From contig NZ_CP075189.1 of the NCBI RefSeq assembly GCF_020510565.1, positions 744,001-808,000 on the forward strand: a stretch of 64,000 bases of DNA, in the 5' to 3' direction. Of this stretch, positions 62,624-64,000 are shown piece after piece. A model generated the notes under the pieces. It was not told where the DNA came from and did no database searches. It was given only the letters and a program-made list of their open reading frames with translations. The DNA comes from Ferribacterium limneticum. GTDB taxonomy: Bacteria; Pseudomonadota; Gammaproteobacteria; Burkholderiales; Rhodocyclaceae. The translations under genes and the position numbers were made by a program. Every line of letters begins with the position of its first letter. Within the stretch, counting starts at the first letter, position 1.

Positions 62624-64000
62624 ATGGCTTCCTCATCAGTCGGCATGCAAAATTTCATGGCGCGGATGAACGTCTCCCAGTTGGCTGCGCCGGTTTTGAT
62701 CTTGATGATTTTGGCGATGATGGTATTGCCACTTCCCGCTTTTGCGCTGGATGTGTTCTTCACGTTCAACATTGCAATATCGGTGCTGGTCCTGCTTGTC
62801 GCGGTGAACACGCAAAAGACCCTGGAATTCTCTGTCTTTCCGACAGTGCTGCTGGTTACGACTTTGCTTCGCTTGTCGTTGAACGTGGCTTCAACCCGAG
62901 TGGTTATGCTTGAGGGGCACACTGGCCCTGACGCTGCCGGGAAAGTGATTGAGGCGTTTGGGCATTTCATGGTGGGCGGAAATTTTGCCGTTGGTATCCT
63001 CGTTTTTATGATCCTCGTGGTCATAAATTTTGTCGTGATTACCAAGGGCGCTGGACGAGTTGCCGAGGTGTCTGCGCGCTTCACGCTCGATGCGATGCCT
63101 GGCAAACAGATGGCCATCGATGCCGATCTAAATGCCGGGCTGATTGGTGAGGAGGATGCCCGTAGGCGCCGTTCCGAGATATCCCGTGAAGCTGAGTTTT
63201 TCGGTTCTATGGATGGCGCGTCAAAATTTGTTCGCGGCGACGCTGTCGCTGGCATCATCATCATGCTGCTCAATGTCGTGGGGGGGCTGATTGTTGGCGT
63301 CCTTCAGCACAACATGGAACTGGCTCAGGCGGCAAAGAACTATACGCTCCTGACGATCGGTGATGGCCTTGTGGCGCAGATTCCGGGGCTGATCATCTCC
63401 ATTGCTGCCGGCATGGTTGTTACTCGGGTATCGGATGATCGTGACATTGGCCAACAGGTTGTGGGTCAGATGTTCCGAAGCGCTAAGGCAATCGGCATCA
63501 CTGCGGGAATCGTTGGGTTCCTCGGGATGATTCCGGGCATGCCAAATATGGTCTTCCTGATGTTGGCTTCCGGGATGGGCTGGATGTCCTGGCGGATGAT
63601 GGAAAAAGAAAAGCGGATCGTCGAAGCGCCGGTCAAGGTCGCGCCGGCACCAGTTCAGGAGGCAATGGAGGCGACATGGGGTGATGTCGCTCCGCTGGAC
63701 GTCCTTGGGCTGGAGGTTGGTTATCGCCTGATACCGCTGGTCGATAAGTCCCAGGATGGTGAGTTGCTGCGCCGTATTCGCGGTATTCGCAAGAAGTTTG
63801 CACAGGAAGTCGGTTTCCTCGTTTCCCCGGTTCATATCCGAGATAATCTTGAATTGAAGCCCAACGCCTACCGAATCCTTCTAAAGGGTGTTGAGGTTGG
63901 GCAAGGCGAGGCCTATGCGGGTCAGCTTATGGCAATTAATCCGGGCCGCGTGGCAGGAACGCTGAATGGCGCGGTAACCAAAGATCCGGCGTTTGGGTTG
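62624..64000 (+). CDS. flhA: FlhA, flagellar type III export gate (3' end cut by window)
   Basis: The first 459 codons are open to the last base, and FlhA is normally about 690 residues, so roughly the C-terminal third is missing. Visible are the eight-helix membrane domain (LAAPVLILMILAMMVLPLPAF onward), the FHIPEP-type cytoplasmic loop segment MPGKQMAIDADLNAGLI with EDARRRRSEISREAEFFGSM, and the start of the soluble domain (YRLIPLVDKSQ). The ATG follows the flhB stop with no gap (TAAATG). Confidence 0.95.
   Translation, partial: MASSSVGMQNFMARMNVSQLAAPVLILMILAMMVLPLPAFALDVFFTFNIAISVLVLLVAVNTQKTLEFSVFPTVLLVTTLLRLSLNVASTRVVMLEGHTGPDAAGKVIEAFGHFMVGGNFAVGILVFMILVVINFVVITKGAGRVAEVSARFTLDAMPGKQMAIDADLNAGLIGEEDARRRRSEISREAEFFGSMDGASKFVRGDAVAGIIIMLLNVVGGLIVGVLQHNMELAQAAKNYTLLTIGDGLVAQIPGLIISIAAGMVVTRVSDDRDIGQQVVGQMFRSAKAIGITAGIVGFLGMIPGMPNMVFLMLASGMGWMSWRMMEKEKRIVEAPVKVAPAPVQEAMEATWGDVAPLDVLGLEVGYRLIPLVDKSQDGELLRRIRGIRKKFAQEVGFLVSPVHIRDNLELKPNAYRILLKGVEVGQGEAYAGQLMAINPGRVAGTLNGAVTKDPAFGL

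Overview
The window (about 60% GC by eye) reads as chromosomal DNA of a motile, respiring betaproteobacterium. Gene content and order (his genes leading into tatABC, cbb3 oxidase, paaK, paired CheA and CheV proteins) suggest the Rhodocyclaceae, close to Dechloromonas/Azonexus. That placement is inferred from protein style and synteny, not from a database search. There are no rRNA genes, insertion sequences, prophage or CRISPR arrays. One tRNA (Thr, CGT) is present.

Layout. 1-4063: end of the histidine operon (hisA partial, hisF, hisI, hisE), a HIT hydrolase and tatABC, all on +. 4064-11617: a membrane-anchored HtrA protease with a glutamine amidotransferase (-), a NIF3 protein (+), a short FimV-like protein (-), an FAA hydrolase (+), phenylacetate-CoA ligase (-) and a MATE exporter (+). 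11754-15550: sucCD, a TerC protein and an ornithine cyclodeaminase-like enzyme. 15753-19780: a signalling block of PP2C phosphatase, double-FHA protein, metallo-beta-lactamase-fold hydrolase and GAF/HD-GYP protein. 20067-21083: two type IV pilins. 21215-27252: a Lap-type adhesion-control module (lapG, lapD, a CYTH/CHAD protein on -; a divergent TolC-like protein on +). 27322-31735: PEBP protein, murJ, tRNA-Thr, a REC-GGDEF protein and an SDR dehydrogenase. 31791-40127: a complete cbb3 oxidase locus (ccoI, ccoS, ccoN, ccoO, ccoQ, ccoP, ccoG, ccoH and a DUF3149 protein) with FNR/Anr-type boxes upstream of ccoN. 40234-41424: a TonB-like protein and a zinc-ribbon Nudix hydrolase. 41590-64000: motAB, then a long chemotaxis cluster (cheY, cheA, cheW, two large receptors, cheR, cheD, cheB, a STAS protein, two cheV, cheY, cheZ, a second cheA), then flhB and the start of flhA, which runs off the window.

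The most unusual signal is a dispersed element of about 35 bp, found nine times in either orientation, both between genes and inside four reading frames. It has a near-invariant core (ACGGTCAACCGG) followed by A-tracts spaced about one helical turn apart. That is the layout of a DNA uptake signal sequence, although a repeat-protein or nucleoid-protein site is also possible. The element resembles no feature type I can name with certainty, and the window also carries type IV pilin genes.

Functionally the window links energy metabolism under low oxygen (cbb3, succinyl-CoA synthetase) with behaviour: energy-taxis-type receptors, flagellar motor and export, type IV pili, and c-di-GMP-linked adhesion control (LapD/LapG, HD-GYP, GGDEF).
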